The notes: generated by a model from the sequence alone, not told the origin. A stretch of DNA of 64,000 nucleotides from Pelagomonas calceolata (GCA_918797485.1 CAKKNE010000004.1:930001-994000), one strand, 5' to 3'; positions 27,573 through 38,226 are shown, numbered from the stretch's first letter. Numbers and translations: made by a program.

Positions 27573-28385
27573 ATGGGCAAGAAGCGCAAGCGCCAGCGGC
27601 CCGCGGGCGAGACCTTCACCCTCGTCGATAATGGAGAAAACCTCCTGGAGGGCCTGGTGCTGCGCCGCGACGCCGTCACCGTCGCGGAGGAAGCGGAATT
27701 ATTAACCTTCATAAATGATGGGCTCGCGCGCGGCCGCAACGGTTCCATAAGGAAGCCTACGTATTTGAAGGCAGAAGGCGCGCGGTCGCGGGGCAACCGG
27801 CGCGAGTCGTTGCAATACGGAGGCTTCTTCGACTTCAATCGCGGGCGGCCGGGGAAGCGAGGGCTGGTGCCGCCGTTCCCACCCATTTTAGAGAGGCTCG
27901 TCGCGAATCTGGTGAAGCGCGGCTTCATCGACGCTTCATTAAACCCCGACTCGTGCATCATCAACAGCTACGCGCCGGGCGACTGCATCCCGCCGCACAC
28001 GGACCACGCGGCCTACGCGCGGCCGATCCTGACGCTGTCGCTGCTCGGCGAGGAGCCGATTCTGGTAGGACGGTCGTTCCGGTCCACACGCGCTTGTGCC
28101 TGGGAACCGATCGTCGGCCGGTCCGTGACGCTGCCGCGGCGATCATTATTATTACTCGGAGGCAACTCGGGCAGCGTCGCAAAGCACTGCGTCTCGGCCT
28201 GCGCCGGCCCCCGCGTCTCTATTACTTTGAGAAGACAACCCCCGGAAGACTGGCGCCCCGACGCGTCCGAACTTATCGGGGGAGAAACACACAAAAAGAG
28301 AAAGCCCCTCTCCGGCTCGGCGAAACGACGCAAGAAACGGGAGAAGCTCCTTACCCGGCGCACCGAGCCGTCTCGACGAACTTGA
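27573..28385 (+). CDS. AlkB-type 2OG-Fe(II) dioxygenase, ALKBH5/9/10 class (candidate m6A RNA demethylase)
   Basis: A single exon of 270 aa. The core has the iron ligands HxD in CIPPHTDHAAYARPI (near residue 150) and His in SVAKHCV (near 210), and the 2OG-binding Arg in RVSITLRR. The sequence around PDSCIINSYAPGDCIPPH follows ALKBH5 and plant ALKBH9/10, which demethylate N6-methyladenosine in mRNA. Nuclear targeting is plausible from basic ends (MGKKRKRQ; KKRKPLSGSAKRRKKREK). The start is the first ATG after the divergent leader. Its 3' end overlaps the convergent Sel1 gene by about 35 bp. Confidence 0.82.
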   Translation: MGKKRKRQRPAGETFTLVDNGENLLEGLVLRRDAVTVAEEAELLTFINDGLARGRNGSIRKPTYLKAEGARSRGNRRESLQYGGFFDFNRGRPGKRGLVPPFPPILERLVANLVKRGFIDASLNPDSCIINSYAPGDCIPPHTDHAAYARPILTLSLLGEEPILVGRSFRSTRACAWEPIVGRSVTLPRRSLLLLGGNSGSVAKHCVSACAGPRVSITLRRQPPEDWRPDASELIGGETHKKRKPLSGSAKRRKKREKLLTRRTEPSRRT

Positions 28386-28788
28386 CGGCTGGTAAAAACC
28401 CGGCCTCGGCGGCCTGCTCGTAACATTCCTTGGCCTGTTCCACATCTCTCACGAAGCGGCCCTGCTCGTTGTAGAAGCCCGTCCACCAGAGCTGCGCGAG
28501 CGCGTGCGTCGCCGCCGGCAGTCCGGCGTCGGACGCCTTCTGGTAGTACTCGAGCGCTTCTCGATCTCTCCCTTGCTTTTGTAAGTAACAGCCGTAGTTG
28601 TGCAGCGCATTCACATTACCTGACGCAGCCGCGAGGCGGTACAATTCGGCGGCTTTATCGTCGTCGCGGTCCTGACCGATGCCCACGTCGCTCGACAGGC
28701 GGCTACCTAATTCACAGCGCGCCGCGGCGTCGCCCGCGTCGGCCAGCTCCTGGAGGAGGTTCTCGGCGATGGTCTTCGTGGCCGACAT
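28351..28788 (-). CDS. Sel1-like repeat protein
   Basis: A single exon of 145 aa. It has about three Sel1/TPR-like units with the typical alternation: AAELYRLAAASGNVNALHNYG, then REALEYYQKASDAGLPAATHALAQLW, then AKECYEQAAEAGFLPAVKFV. Sel1 repeats form solenoids for protein contacts. No signal peptide or membrane segment. The last 35 bp overlap the end of the ALKBH5-like CDS on the opposite strand. Confidence 0.75.
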   Translation of the reverse strand: MSATKTIAENLLQELADAGDAAARCELGSRLSSDVGIGQDRDDDKAAELYRLAAASGNVNALHNYGCYLQKQGRDREALEYYQKASDAGLPAATHALAQLWWTGFYNEQGRFVRDVEQAKECYEQAAEAGFLPAVKFVETARCAG

Positions 28789-29182
28789 GATGGCTGCCCT
28801 TAGCTCGGTGGTTGTGGTCTACCCTCTGGCGTGGGACGCTTGTTGGTTGGGTGCCGAGGCGTGCGGACGATGCGAACCTGTCTGTATTCGGCTGCCCCTC
28901 GCGTTTCGCGTCGGAGACGGGCACAATAAATGGGAGGCGCTGCAGAGAGGACCCCGTACGACGAGCCACTAGGCTACAAGGCGTCTTTGGGCGGGAGAGC
29001 TCGTCTGGTATGCAACTCGAGGGCATCGTCGGAGCGCCACGAGGTCATTTCGAGGGCACGCCTCGCGGCCCCGGCTTCTCCAATCCCGGTGCACCCAGAG
29101 CTATCACGCCGCACGCCGGCTCAGACAGCGTTTCCGCAGTGCTTGCAAGCTCAGACCGTCGCTCGGGTCACGTCGATCAGCC
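28789..29182. other. Divergent intergenic region, 394 bp
   Basis: Between the Sel1 gene and FeSOD. No gene was seen. A weak CACTAGGC half-site of the palindromic motif is at 28966. Confidence 0.5.
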
Positions 29183-30071
29183 ATGAAGCTCGTCGTTGCC
29201 CTCGCTTTGCCCGCGGCTGCGCTGCGGCCCGTTAAAGTCACGATGTCCGCAGCCCAGAACCGGCGCGCCTTCGTCATTGGAGGCACCGCGGCGGCGGCGG
29301 CTGCTGCGACGAAGGCCAACGCCTACTCCCTGCCTGATTTACCGTATGCCTACGACGCGCTCGAGCCGTCCATCGACGCCGCGACGATGAAGTTCCACCA
29401 TGGCGCGCGCCCGGCGTATCGAGACGTTGCATCGCGAGAGAGCGCAGCCCCACGCCGACGGCGCGACCCCTCGCAGACAAGCACCACGCGACCTACGTCG
29501 CCGGCATCAACGGCAAGCTCGACGAGAAGGACCAGCCGCCGATTGCCGACCTGATGAAGATCGTCCGCGTGCCCGCGTCCCCCGAACGCCTCACGCCCGT
29601 CACACCGAGCGCGCGCAGGCCAAGGACAAGGGCTACAACAACGCGGGCGGCGGCGTCTACAACCACGACATGTTCTGGCAGGCCATGGCGCCGAAGGGCA
29701 AAGGAGGCGCGCCGAGCGCCGCTTTGGCCGCGGCCATCGACAAGTCCTTTGGATCGATGGACAAGATGAAGGAGGAGTGGGAGGCGCTCGCCGCGCCGGC
29801 CTCGACCTTCGGGAGCGGCTGGGTCTGGCTCTACGTCAAGGGCAAGGACCTCAAAATGGGCAACACGCCGAACCAGGACAACCCGCTCATGAAGGGCGCG
29901 AACGTCGAGGGCATCCCCATTTTGGGCATTGACGTGTGGGAGCACGCGTACTACCTCAAGTACCAGAACCGCCGCCCGGAGTACGTCAAGGCCTTCTGGG
30001 ACGTCGTCAACTGGAACCAGGTGTCGGCCTGGTACGACGACGCGCTCGCCGGCAAGGCGCCCCAGTTCTGA
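29183..30071 (+). CDS. Iron superoxide dismutase, plastid-directed (3 exons)
   Basis: Exons 29183-29402, 29477-29562 and 29619-30071 give 252 aa. The Fe/Mn-SOD metal ligands are visible: His in [13 protein letters not shown], His in VYNHDMFW, and Asp/His in [15 protein letters not shown]. FeSOD-type residues (NHDMFW, [10 protein letters not shown]) favour iron. Intron 1 is GC-AG (29403-29476), the only choice found that restores FHHDKHH. Intron 2 is 29563-29618. The leader [16 protein letters not shown], then [16 protein letters not shown] and ANA, suggests plastid import followed by a twin-arginine lumen signal. That location is inference. Confidence 0.9.
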
Positions 30072-30095
30072 GCTGTCCCCTCTAGTAACAACAGC

Positions 30096-31935
30096 TCACA
30101 CTTTAGGTTCCTCTAGTAGAGGTTTTCGCTCCTCGTCATCATTCGTGCCGCACGCGTCCCTTCCAAATGAGAGGACGCCGTCGCGGAGGAACGGCAGGCC
30201 GGCCACGATGAGTAGCGGCGACGTGAGCGAGAGCGCCAAAACGACGAGCCAGACGGTACGCGGGTCTGGAGCGGTATCAGTAAACCCTGGACACGCCGGA
30301 CAGGCCGCCGGGCAGCTAGGACTCAGCGCCGCCGCGCAGGTCCCACCGGCGGCCGACACGCACGCGTCACCGGCGGCGACGGCGCAGAATCGCCCGAGCT
30401 CGTCCCGGCAACCTGGACAGTTCGGATTGAACTCGCGGTTCAGCCAGCCCACGAGCACGGTGGACGGCCAGGCGAGGAAGAGGTCCTTCAGAGAGGCAAG
30501 CGCCAAGAACAGCCCTTCCCGGCCCGGCGGCGCGAGACTCACGGCCCAGGCCTGCTGGCGCGGACTCCACAGCACCTCGCCGGCCGTGAGCCAGGCTTCC
30601 CAGACGACAGCACCCGGCGCCGTCGGCGAGACGATCATCGCAATCGGAGACGTGGCCATGATCCACACGCCCGGCACGATGATTCTAAAGGCCTCGGAAT
30701 CAGAGGTGAACGCAGCAACAATAGGTGGCAGCAAGAAGCACCTGTGTGGAAATCAACCAGTGCGTCGGGTGCACCCGATAATTCTTTCGCATCGAGCAGG
30801 CGTCGCGTCGATGGCGAACGCGCCGTAAAATTTGATTCCACACAGAAAGCACCCCCACATACCGACGCTGTGCACGAGGAAGATGCCCCCGCCCTCGCCG
30901 AATTGTCTCTCCAGAAAGGGAGGCAGCAGTTGATCCACCTGCGTGGAAATCAAATTTCGGGCGCCCCACGCCATCGACGCGAGATGCCCACGTAACCGCG
31001 TCTGGTCGCAACCTAACTCACTGGTTGATTTCCACACAGGTCGCGACCTCGGTCCACTGCTTCGCGACGCCGAAGACAGCCAGCGACATCGCGACGACGC
31101 GCCAGATCTCCCGCGTGCGCAGCGTCGCCGCCACGTCGCTCCACTTGGCCGAGGGGCGCCCGCCCGCGTGGCTCGCGACGACGCGGAGAGTGGCCGCCTG
31201 GCGCGCGGCTTCTCGGGTTTGCCACGCGCGCCACGCTGTCAGGGAATAGCTCGTCGGTGGCGGCGCCGACGCCACGGGGCTGCCGTCGTCGGCCTCGACG
31301 ACGCTCTCGTCGCGGAGGTGGAGCGCGACCAAGAGCCACGACGCGCAGACGACGACGAAGGTGAGCACGAGGAACTGGCGCGTGGGCGTATAGACCTCGC
31401 CGAAGAGTAATGCGTCGCCGCGGCGGCGGAACGCGTCGATGCAGACGTCCGCGAGCGCTCCGGAGAGATTAAATGTTGCATATTCGACAGCAAACGCAAA
31501 GGCGCGCGTCTTGGGCGTCGTCAGCTTCTTCAGAGCGACGCGGTAGAGGCCCGTGGCGAGTAAAGCTTCCCCCGCCGGCGAGAAGAGATAGAACGCCGCG
31601 TGGATCGCCGTCCGAGACCGACCGAACGCGAGGAGCCCGCGACCGACGACGGACACGCTCAGCGCCGTCAGCGCGACGCGCCGTACCCCTACGGCGTCCG
31701 TCAGCACCGCGCCGATGAGTCCAAAAGCGACGTGCAGCGAGGCGGAAGTGCCCAGCACGCTCGCGGCCTCGAGGTCGTCGTGGCCGAACTCGTTCGTCAG
31801 GTAGAGCTGCTGGACGAATCGTAAGCCAAAACTACGGAAGGAGTTGAGGAACACGAGTAGCAGCACGAGCCGCACCGAGTTCGGCAATGCCGTGAACGCA
31901 ACCACATTATCGCGGAACTTGGCAGCAGCTGTCAT
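30096..31935 (-). CDS. Major-facilitator-superfamily transporter (3 exons, two introner introns)
   Basis: Minus exons 31048-31935, 30853-30938 and 30096-30741 give 539 aa. About 12 hydrophobic segments, a GVRRVALT loop after helix 2-3, and the central acidic loop fit an MFS permease. The block rebuilt by splicing, WTEVDQLLPPFLERQFGEG, matches the segment after the central loop in an MFS branch. A Cys-rich extramembrane loop (CPGCRDELGRFC to CPACPGF) is unusual. Both introns are TIR-family introners inserted in opposite orientations. The substrate is unknown. Confidence 0.8.
30742..30852 (-). mobile_element. Introner copy 2 (TIR family A), intron 2 of MFS gene
   Basis: The element at 30742-30845 (104 bp) has ends CTGTGTGGAAATC and GATTCCACACAG. 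The flanks GAAGCAC (30735-30741) and AAAGCAC (30846-30852) form a 7-bp target duplication with one mismatch. On the gene strand the donor GTGCTTT is the flank copy, and the acceptor is the element's terminal CAG. Splicing rebuilds MWGCFLLPP in phase 2. Same internal orientation relative to its gene as copy 1. Confidence 0.88.
30939..31047 (-). mobile_element. Introner copy 3 (TIR family A), intron 1 of MFS gene
   Basis: The element at 30939-31039 (101 bp) has one mutated end base (CTGCGTGG). It is inserted in the opposite orientation to copies 1, 2 and 5 relative to transcription. The gene-strand donor is GTCGCG in the upstream flank and the acceptor is the terminal CAG, followed by GTGGATCA. 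Flank similarity is weak, so the duplication has decayed or changed. Phase 0 is kept. Confidence 0.82.
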
Positions 31936-32243
31936 TGATCAAGATCCTCCCGTGTCCGGCGCGAACAGGCCGCGTCGCGCCGCGGAAGGCGCGGGAGCCG
32001 CCGGTGCAGGGCTGTGGTCGCAGCCTTTGCTTGCGGCGTACACGCAATAATAGATCTCCGTAGTGCGCTGTACGCAGAGAGATATGGTACTCCTTTAGTC
32101 GTGCACCAGCGCGTTGGGAGTCACGTCGCGCTGCCGCGCCGTGAGGTGGTCCAAATAGCCGCTGCCAGCTGCAGCTTTTTGGAGAGCGACAGCTTTGCAA
32201 AAAAGCCGACGCTGGCTCGCAGAGAGACTTCAGCGCTGCAGCA
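31936..32243. other. Divergent intergenic region, 308 bp
   Basis: Upstream of both the MFS and FtsJ genes. No motif copy or other feature was recognised. Confidence 0.5.
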
Positions 32244-33728
32244 TTGATCGATTCGTGCACGCACACGACGAACGCACCGCAGAACGCAAGCACGGGTCGC
32301 TGGCAAGCAGTGCAGCCACTTGCAGCAGCACCGCCTTGCACAGACTGCAGCCGCTTAACTGCGGCAGAGCGCCGCACGCCATCGACGCGTCACAAGGCCG
32401 TCGTACAGTTGCGCAAGCCGTCGCCGCGCCAAAAACAAAAACGCCAAATGCCCTGGCGCCGCCCGCCGCGCGTCGAGGACGATGCAGCCTTACCAAAGAC
32501 GGACGCCGCCGGACGACCGTTCGCGGACGACCACCAGGCGGCGCGCTACGCCTTGAGTAGAGATGCGTTGCGCGCGCGCGAGGCCCGGCGCGCATCGGAA
32601 AGTATAGAGGTCGATGCCGTGCAAGAGCGCGCCCCGGACGGCGCCTACGTCAACGATGAGACGCCGCGCATCTACCTCATGGTCGACGATAGAGGGAAAG
32701 CCGCCAAATTACTGGCACTGCTCAACGACGAACAAACGTGCAAAGCGTACTTCCCGTCCTTGACGCACGCGGGAGCGGTCTGCGCGCCGCGCGCGCCCTC
32801 CGAGAAGCGGGCGAAGGGTTGTCGAAGGACGGCCTGGGTCGCTCTACGGAATGCGGCGCTCGGAGCCGTGAGAGGTGCGATTGATCAGTCGCCGGCGCCG
32901 ATCGAAACGCATCTCGTGCAGCGCGCGCTGTACGGGGACGTCGACGTCTCAAAAGGTGCGGCGGAGGACGGCGCCGTCGCGGCCGTTGTAGTAGAGCTGT
33001 GCCGTCACGGAGGGCCCCTGAAGGTCGCGGTGCGCGCCCAGCCCCGCGCGCTCGAGAAGCGCATCATTCGAGCGCTGCCGGCGTGGTGCGCGCTCGAGCC
33101 CCAGTCCTATGATCTAGCTGTCCACGCCTTTTCAGATGACCAGCTCGGGACACGGATCGCGCTCGTGCCAAAGCGCGACGAGTGGCTCGCGACAAAGGAC
33201 GCGGACAAGGGCGAATTTACCAGAGCGGCGGGCAAGTTACGGGAGATCCTCGACTGTCGCATGGTGGACTTTCCTCCCGGGAGTCACGTGGTGGACGTCG
33301 GCGCGGCACCTGGAGGGTGGACGTTTGAATTGGCACAGCGGGGCATTAGAGTGGCCGCCGTGGACCCCGCAGAACTGCGAGACGATGTCGCAAAGCACCC
33401 GCTCGTGACGCATTTCCGACAGAAAGTGGAAGACTTTTCCTGTTCTCATGAGTTGGGCGGGCTGGTCTGCGATATTAACAGCGCGCCGTCCACGCTACTG
33501 GAGATCCTGGAACCCTTGGTCCGAAAGCTCGCCAAGGGTTCATCAATTGTGCTGACGCTGAAGTTCGGGGGAAGAGGGCACGACGGCGAGAGCGATCGCC
33601 GGAAAAGAGTTGCTGCTGCCGAAGTTTTGAGGGACTTGGAGGAGATCGCTCCTCTGGCATCGTCGCGGTTTTGCTGGCTCGTGGCAAATACGGACCGGGA
33701 GCGGACATTAGTGTGTCGCTTGAAGTAA
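32244..33728 (+). CDS. FtsJ/RrmJ-like SAM-dependent RNA 2'-O-methyltransferase domain protein
   Basis: The ORF is open from 32244 (494 aa). A Met at 32448 (MPWRRPPRVEDD) is a credible alternative start, because the upstream part contains an ACGCCATCGACGCGTC intron-type core. The C-terminal 210 residues are an FtsJ-type Rossmann domain with motif I VVDVGAAPGGWTFELA, then VAAVDPAEL, GGLVCDINSAP and LTLKFGG, fitting the K-D-K-E arrangement of ribose 2'-O-methylases. The N-terminal part (PRIYLMVDDRGKAAKLLALLN) may be an RNA-recognition or THUMP-like module. The RNA substrate is not predictable. Confidence 0.75.
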   Translation: MIDSCTHTTNAPQNASTGRWQAVQPLAAAPPCTDCSRLTAAERRTPSTRHKAVVQLRKPSPRQKQKRQMPWRRPPRVEDDAALPKTDAAGRPFADDHQAARYALSRDALRAREARRASESIEVDAVQERAPDGAYVNDETPRIYLMVDDRGKAAKLLALLNDEQTCKAYFPSLTHAGAVCAPRAPSEKRAKGCRRTAWVALRNAALGAVRGAIDQSPAPIETHLVQRALYGDVDVSKGAAEDGAVAAVVVELCRHGGPLKVAVRAQPRALEKRIIRALPAWCALEPQSYDLAVHAFSDDQLGTRIALVPKRDEWLATKDADKGEFTRAAGKLREILDCRMVDFPPGSHVVDVGAAPGGWTFELAQRGIRVAAVDPAELRDDVAKHPLVTHFRQKVEDFSCSHELGGLVCDINSAPSTLLEILEPLVRKLAKGSSIVLTLKFGGRGHDGESDRRKRVAAAEVLRDLEEIAPLASSRFCWLVANTDRERTLVCRLK

Positions 33729-33940
33729 GTGTCTGTTGTCTTATGGCGTTTCCGAAGTTTCGCGCGGGCGGTTCTTGGCGTTGTGCCCGCGCCTCGTGAG
33801 CCGTCCCAGCTAGTCGGGGAGTAGTATGTCTCTGGATTTGTAGTGGCATTTTAAAATCGGGACACGTGGAGCCCCGGACCCGCACGCATCATGATCAGAT
33901 TGCATGGCATCAGTCTGTGCTAAGGCTGCCCTGCGCGACG

Positions 33941-34654
33941 ATGATGCGGTCGGCTGCGCTTCTGTGCGTGGCGAGTCTATTACCAGCCGTGGCTGGCATC
34001 GCGATGGACGATAACACCATCAGGACGGCCGTCACGGAGTGGCTCTCGGACGCGAGCGCCGCCGAGGCGACGTACGGCCACATTTCTACGTGGGAGACTG
34101 GGGGGGTGACGGACATGTCGAAGTTGTTCTACTTGATGGCTTTCAACGACGACGTCGGCGCGTGGGACACCTCAGGCGTAACGAGCATGTCCGGCATGTT
34201 CATGAGCAGCACGTTTAACCAGGACATCGGCGCGTGGGACACCTCGGCCGTCAGAACGATGGACTATATGTTCTACTACGCTTCGTCGTTCAACCGACCG
34301 ATCGGCGACTGGATTGTTGACAGCATTACGGACATGAGATACATGTTCTGGTACGCCTCGGCCTTCGACCAGGACCTCGGCTGGTGCGTGGCCGACGACG
34401 TGGACCTGCGCTACGCGTTCCGCAACACCCCGTGCGAGCCGACGTATTGCGGCGTCACGCGCAAAAACGAATTCGACGAGTGCGAAGCCATCGTCGACGA
34501 CGACGCTTACGACATCTTCGTCGTCGACGACGACAAGGACGACGATGACGACTACGACGATGATGACGACTGCGGATATGGATCCTTGTGCAACGATGCC
34601 GCCACGACCCGCTCCGCCGCCCTCGCCGCCCTCGTCATCGGCGCCGCGCTCTAG
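33941..34654 (+). CDS. DUF285/BspA-type surface protein, probably GPI-anchored
   Basis: From Met 33941 the protein has a signal peptide (MMRSAALLCVASLLPAVAG). Three to four repeats of the DUF285 type follow: VTDMSKLFYLMAFNDDVGAWDTS, SMSGMFMSSTFNQDIGAWDTS, then TMDYMFYYASSFNRPIGDW and DMRYMFWYASAFDQDLGW. A Cys-containing cap and a poly-Asp stretch (about 30 of 40 residues Asp) come next, then a hydrophobic end (RSAALAALVIGAAL) typical of a GPI signal. Such proteins are abundant cell-surface proteins in ochrophytes and bacteria; the partner is unknown. The upstream in-frame extension to 33866 is probably 5' UTR. Confidence 0.8.
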   Translation: MMRSAALLCVASLLPAVAGIAMDDNTIRTAVTEWLSDASAAEATYGHISTWETGGVTDMSKLFYLMAFNDDVGAWDTSGVTSMSGMFMSSTFNQDIGAWDTSAVRTMDYMFYYASSFNRPIGDWIVDSITDMRYMFWYASAFDQDLGWCVADDVDLRYAFRNTPCEPTYCGVTRKNEFDECEAIVDDDAYDIFVVDDDKDDDDDYDDDDDCGYGSLCNDAATTRSAALAALVIGAAL

Positions 34655-34937
34655 GGATGGCGCCAAGACCCATTTCATTGCCTACGGCGCCATCGCCGCG
34701 GCCCTTCTCCTCCTCTTGCTCTGAGTCGAGGGAATTCCTTCATCGGCCCCCCCTTTTTGCCTTCCTCTCCTTCGAGTCTATGATAAGAATTCATTCTCTG
34801 ACCTTACGCCACAGGGGGGGATCGGGGGTGCTCACGCCGGCCAGCGAGTACGTCCGAGTCAGCGAGTTGTCTCCGAGTCGGGTTGCGGCGGGGGGACAAC
34901 GGCATAAGCTGTACCAAATTAAGGCTCGCGGGGGGAG

Positions 34938-37900
34938 TCAAGGGGACGCCTCGCGCAGGATGCGCCGCGAATACGAGGTCTGCTGGTTCTTCTGCGTCAT
35001 CGTCCGCAGGTCGGCGACGTACTTGCCACCAGACAATTGCACCAGCGACCGCTCCTGGACCAAGGCCTGCTCCAGCGTACTCGCCGCTTTTTCATCAAAC
35101 GGGACCCAGTAGGGCGGCCGCACGACGGGGTGCTGGGAAATCCTCTCGGGCGTTTCTTCCCAATACCACGTGACCCGCGTCGGATCGAAGATGAACCGCG
35201 GCTTCTGGACCGCGGGCGGCCGCGGTAAATCCCCAGCGCCGACGACGGCCACGACGGAGCCGACGGGACCGACGGGCGAGTGCTTCGGCGAGCGCCAGCT
35301 CCCGTCCTGGACGCGGCGCTCGTCGTGCACGGGCGTCCGCATCGCCCGCCGCCGGTTGATCGTGTCCTCCCTCGATCGTAGTTTATCGGTGGTCTCCTTC
35401 CACTTGTGGAAGAAGGTCTGCACGTCTAGACTATCGGCGCCGTGCAATTCAAACACCGTCTCGAGCCGCACGATGCCCTCCTGCACGCGCTTCTCGGCCT
35501 TCTTGAAATGCGACAGCTCCGACGACTCGTCCTCGTGGAACTGGCCCAGGAACCAGGCCGTGGCGAAGAGCCCGGCGTAGAATAGTAGTAGTAAAAAGTT
35601 GAGCCAAAACAAGCCACTATGGAAGCCGGCCCGCTCCCAGATGATCTTGGACTGGAACACGGGTGGCGCCGGATTCACGAAACTAATAATGATCTGGACC
35701 ACAAAAAACGAAGGGACCATGATCCTTCTCGCCGCTCTATCCAAGGCGTTCGTCTCGAGCCCGGCGAACATGAGGTTGAAGAGCCAGAAGGTCCAGTCGT
35801 CGGCCTTCGACCTTCTCCTGATTTTACTCTGGGCGGCCTTGACCCTTATAAAAAATTTCTCGTCGCCACCGGCCGCCTGCTGCTGCCGGTAGTCCCTCGA
35901 GCTCTTCACCAACAATATAAACGCCAGGAACTGATACACTAACATGATCACGAAGTACCAGTCCAGCCACGTGAAGACCTTCGTGACCTTGGCTTCGTAC
36001 ATCATAAATTGCGCGGCCAAAATAGTGGTAATAGCAACCGCGCTGCGATCAATGCCCGCCCCTTCGGCCCGGATCCAGAAGACCGTGAAACCCAATAAAT
36101 TGAAGGCCCAGCCCACCAATACATAACTCATAACCGCGAACTGCGAGTTCCGCTCGATCCGGAAGCGGAACTTGACGGTCTTGCCCGAGGGGTGGGAGCC
36201 CACCTTGACCGGTGCGTCGCCGCCGTCGCCGTCCCAGCCCTCGCAGCCCTCGATCCTCCCCACGATGTGCCCATCCCTAATATCTATCTCGGATTCGGAC
36301 TCGGCCACGGTCACGTCCAGGGAACACGTGTGGACGTCGTAGGGATAGTTTCTGAGGTTTGAGTCCGTGTCGCAGCCGTACTCGCCGACCGTCCGGAAGG
36401 AATATTTAACGCTACCGTCCGGTTTCACCTCCGCGGGCAACCTTTTAATAAGTTGCAGGCCCTCCGGCGTCTGGAGGTTGTGGATGTACATCTCTGGGAC
36501 CCATATGCGATCGATGTCGACCCTTATGGGTCCCTCGAAGACGTTACTGTCATATTTCAGTCGTGTGTCGACCCACTCCAGGTCGACCCACGCCGTCGCG
36601 GAGAAGGACCCGCCCGCCGTGTCCATGGTTTGAATTTCCAACTCTCTCACCGAAGCGGTGACGGGCAGGGGCGAGTCGTCGTCGGTCTTCGCCGCCACCG
36701 TAGCCTGGTAGGACGTGTGGTGGATCAGCGCGTCCACGGTGAAGCCCTCGGCGTCGGCGTACTGGCAGGACGTCTCCGTCTCCGTCGTCGTCTCCTCGTA
36801 GAACGCGCAGTCCGCCTCCACGTCCGCGACCGCGGCGTCCCAGGCGTCGACGCCGGTCTCGGCCGCGAGCGCGACCGCGGCGTCCGTGTACGGCTCGAGG
36901 TCGGCGGTGCATTTTTCCCACAGGTTCTCGCCCGTCGTTTCCGCGAAGTAGGCCTTGAGGTCGTCCGTCGTGTCGATCGGGTCGCCGGCGGCGGCCGCCG
37001 CGTCGACCGCGTCCAGGACGTTCTGCACCGCGCGCCACAGGCCCGCCCCCGCGACGCCGACGTACTGGTCGGCGGACGCCACCATGAAGTCGTCGTCTAA
37101 CAAATGCTCCTCGACCCTATCAAAGCCGGCGATCATCAGCTTGGCCGCGCCCTCCCAACTGAGCGTCTCGTCGATGGCCTTTCGCGCGCCCAGGAGCATC
37201 CGGTCGTTGGCCGCCAGGATCGTCGTGATGGACGGGTCGTGGATCAGCGCCTTCTTCGTCAGCTCGTAGGCCAGGTCCTGGTCGAACCTGGCCCGGGCCT
37301 CGGTCGTCTTCGTGATCTTCGCCTCGCAGTTCTTCCAGAGCCACTCGAGCTGCGCGTCGACCCGGATGTCGAACGCCGGCTGGTCGTTGCCGTAGAGCTT
37401 CAGCACGCGGTGCTCGACGCCCCGGCCGAAGCGGCGGCACGTCTCGGCGGCCACGAGCTGCGCCGCGGTCTCCACGTCGGGCGTGAAGGTCCAGTAGAAG
37501 TTCTTCGAGGTGTCGTTGTTCGTGGGAGGGCTCGCGCCGTAGACGAAGAGCACGGTCGCATTTTGGCCCAACAAGTAGTCGTACATGTCGATGCCCACGC
37601 CCGCGCGCGCCGCGCCGACGACGACGACGTCGCTCAAGTCGACACCGTCCTCCTCGATTTTGTCCCGTATGTCGTCCGGGACCATGCAGCCCAGCGGCAG
37701 GGCTCGATCGTGGAAGTCCTCCGCGAGCGCGCCGGAGGCCTTGAGCGCGCCGAGGTCGGCGGCGCAGTTGGCCGTGAGGGTCGGGTCGACCATCTTGAAC
37801 GACCGCTTGTATTCCCCCTTGAAGGTCTCGTTGAACGCGTGGCGCACGGGGCCCCAGTAGTCCTGGAGGTAGTCGTCGCCTGCGCGGGATGTGCGGTCTC

Positions 37901-38106
37901 TCGCGCGTGCTCTCTCGCATCGACGGTGGCGGTGTCTCGGCGCGGCGCCGCCCCGACGCCATCGGCGCGCACGCGTCGCATCGACGCCACTCGCCACGCC
38001 ACTCGAGCGCTTCCGACGCCGCGCCCGCGCCGGGGAAGATGCCGTAGAGGCGCCTTGCTTGGATTATTGGCATGCAGCACGCGAGCGCCCAGAGCGGGGC
38101 GCGCAT
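34938..38106 (-). CDS. Periplasmic-binding-protein / pentameric ligand-gated ion channel fusion (2 exons)
   Basis: Exons 37998-38106 and 34938-37879 (minus) join in phase 1 to 1,016 aa. It opens with a signal peptide (MRAPLWALACCMPIIQA). Residues about 45-390 resemble a type-1 solute-binding protein of the sugar ABC class (VVVGAARAG, ILAANDRMLLGARKAI, KLMIAGFDRVEEH). Residues about 420-640 form a pLGIC ligand domain (DLEWVDTRLKYD, IWVPEMYIHN, then the loop CDTDSNLRNYPYDVHTC). Four membrane segments follow, including an M2 with RSAVAITTILAAQF, a long M3-M4 loop and M4 near residue 850, then a cytosolic tail. The loop has two more residues than the canonical Cys-loop. Ligand and ion are unknown. 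Confidence 0.82.
37880..37997 (-). other. Intron of the channel gene with repeated core
   Basis: A 118-bp GT-AG intron, phase 1, ending CCCGCGCAG. It holds GTCGATGCGA and GATGGCGTCGGGG cores like other introns of the window but no family-A inverted repeats. Confidence 0.55.
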
Positions 38107-38226
38107 GGTCCCGGGCTGCCCGCGGCCGTGTCGCGTCGTCTGTTTGCTGCCTTGACCGTTCGGCAACGGTGCGTTTGTCCTGTGGCCACAACAGAGCCCC
38201 TCGATCTAAACTTTCTTGCTGGGATG

